Positions 30,416 to 30,495 of a stretch of 30,495 nucleotides of DNA are shown here, in pieces. The DNA lies in the NCBI GenBank assembly GCA_023231425.1, contig JALNVI010000032.1, positions 1 through 30,495 of the forward strand. The letters are read 5' to 3'. How positions within the stretch are numbered: the first letter of the stretch is position 1; every line of letters starts with the position of its first letter. Origin of the DNA: Desulforhopalus sp. Lineage in GTDB: Bacteria > Desulfobacterota > Desulfobulbia > Desulfobulbales > Desulfocapsaceae. A program made the position numbers and the translations under genes. The notes below the pieces were generated by a model that was not told where the DNA came from, did not search any database, and saw only the letters and a list, made by a program, of their open reading frames with translations.

Positions 30416-30495
30416 TTTTCACGAACAGGGTGAGAGAATAATACGTTTCCACTCCAATTTTGAATGCGTAACGTTCAGTAACAGACCGACTCGCA

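Noticed and set aside
1..30495. tRNA genes, CRISPR arrays, defence or toxin-antitoxin genes, phage genes
   Set aside because: No T-loop and acceptor pattern, no regularly spaced short repeats and no protein of those families was found by eye on either strand.

Overview
The window is a chromosomal stretch of a Gram-negative anaerobe. The housekeeping proteins read like Desulfobacterota/Deltaproteobacteria, most probably the Desulfobulbales (Desulfotalea/Desulfocapsa/Desulforhopalus-like relatives). The lineage rests on overall protein character: a eukaryote-type PurB, an unconventional ParE/ParC pair, a DUF4911 protein and a class III FBPase in one neighbourhood. It was not tested by database search. 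No tRNA, rRNA, CRISPR array, phage or transposase gene was found.

Layout. (1) 1-2192, minus strand: trmL, serC and rlmN (cut by the window edge), a tight tRNA/rRNA-methylation plus serine-biosynthesis operon; serC and rlmN overlap by ATGA. (2) 2429-5485, plus: a ComEA-like helix-hairpin-helix membrane protein, miaA and recJ, nearly abutting. (3) 5863-10323, plus: purB, a DUF4911 protein, miaB and a dihydrolipoyl-dehydrogenase-like flavoprotein, closed by a strong terminator. MiaA and MiaB act in sequence on A37 of tRNA. (4) 14897-10396, minus: a 10-Cys mini zinc-ribbon protein, parE, a possible 63-residue membrane microprotein wedged between the subunits, and parC. (5) 15062-17395, plus: coaX, an S66 LD-carboxypeptidase (ATGA overlap) and a secreted two-SH3b protein, then a terminator. 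(6) 17.4-19.0 kb: a gene-poor, AT-rich part with an EthD-family protein and a DUF4405 membrane protein. (7) 19386-20783, minus: a dynamin-like GTPase with two membrane segments. (8) 21452-22171, minus: a secreted SIMPL protein. (9) 22566-25424, plus: class III fructose-1,6-bisphosphatase followed by a GlpX (class II) homologue that has lost several metal-site residues. (10) 26061-30276, plus: dnaE and ybaK.

The most unusual features are: (a) a family of about nine dispersed intergenic elements of roughly 130-166 bp, with imperfect 12-bp inverted ends, all in the same orientation, two of them bracketing the SIMPL gene; (b) the active-looking class III FBPase next to a GlpX-fold apparent pseudoenzyme; (c) the candidate microprotein between parE and parC, overlapping both. 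The rest is ordinary core genome. I see no convincing new defence, conflict or biosynthetic system.
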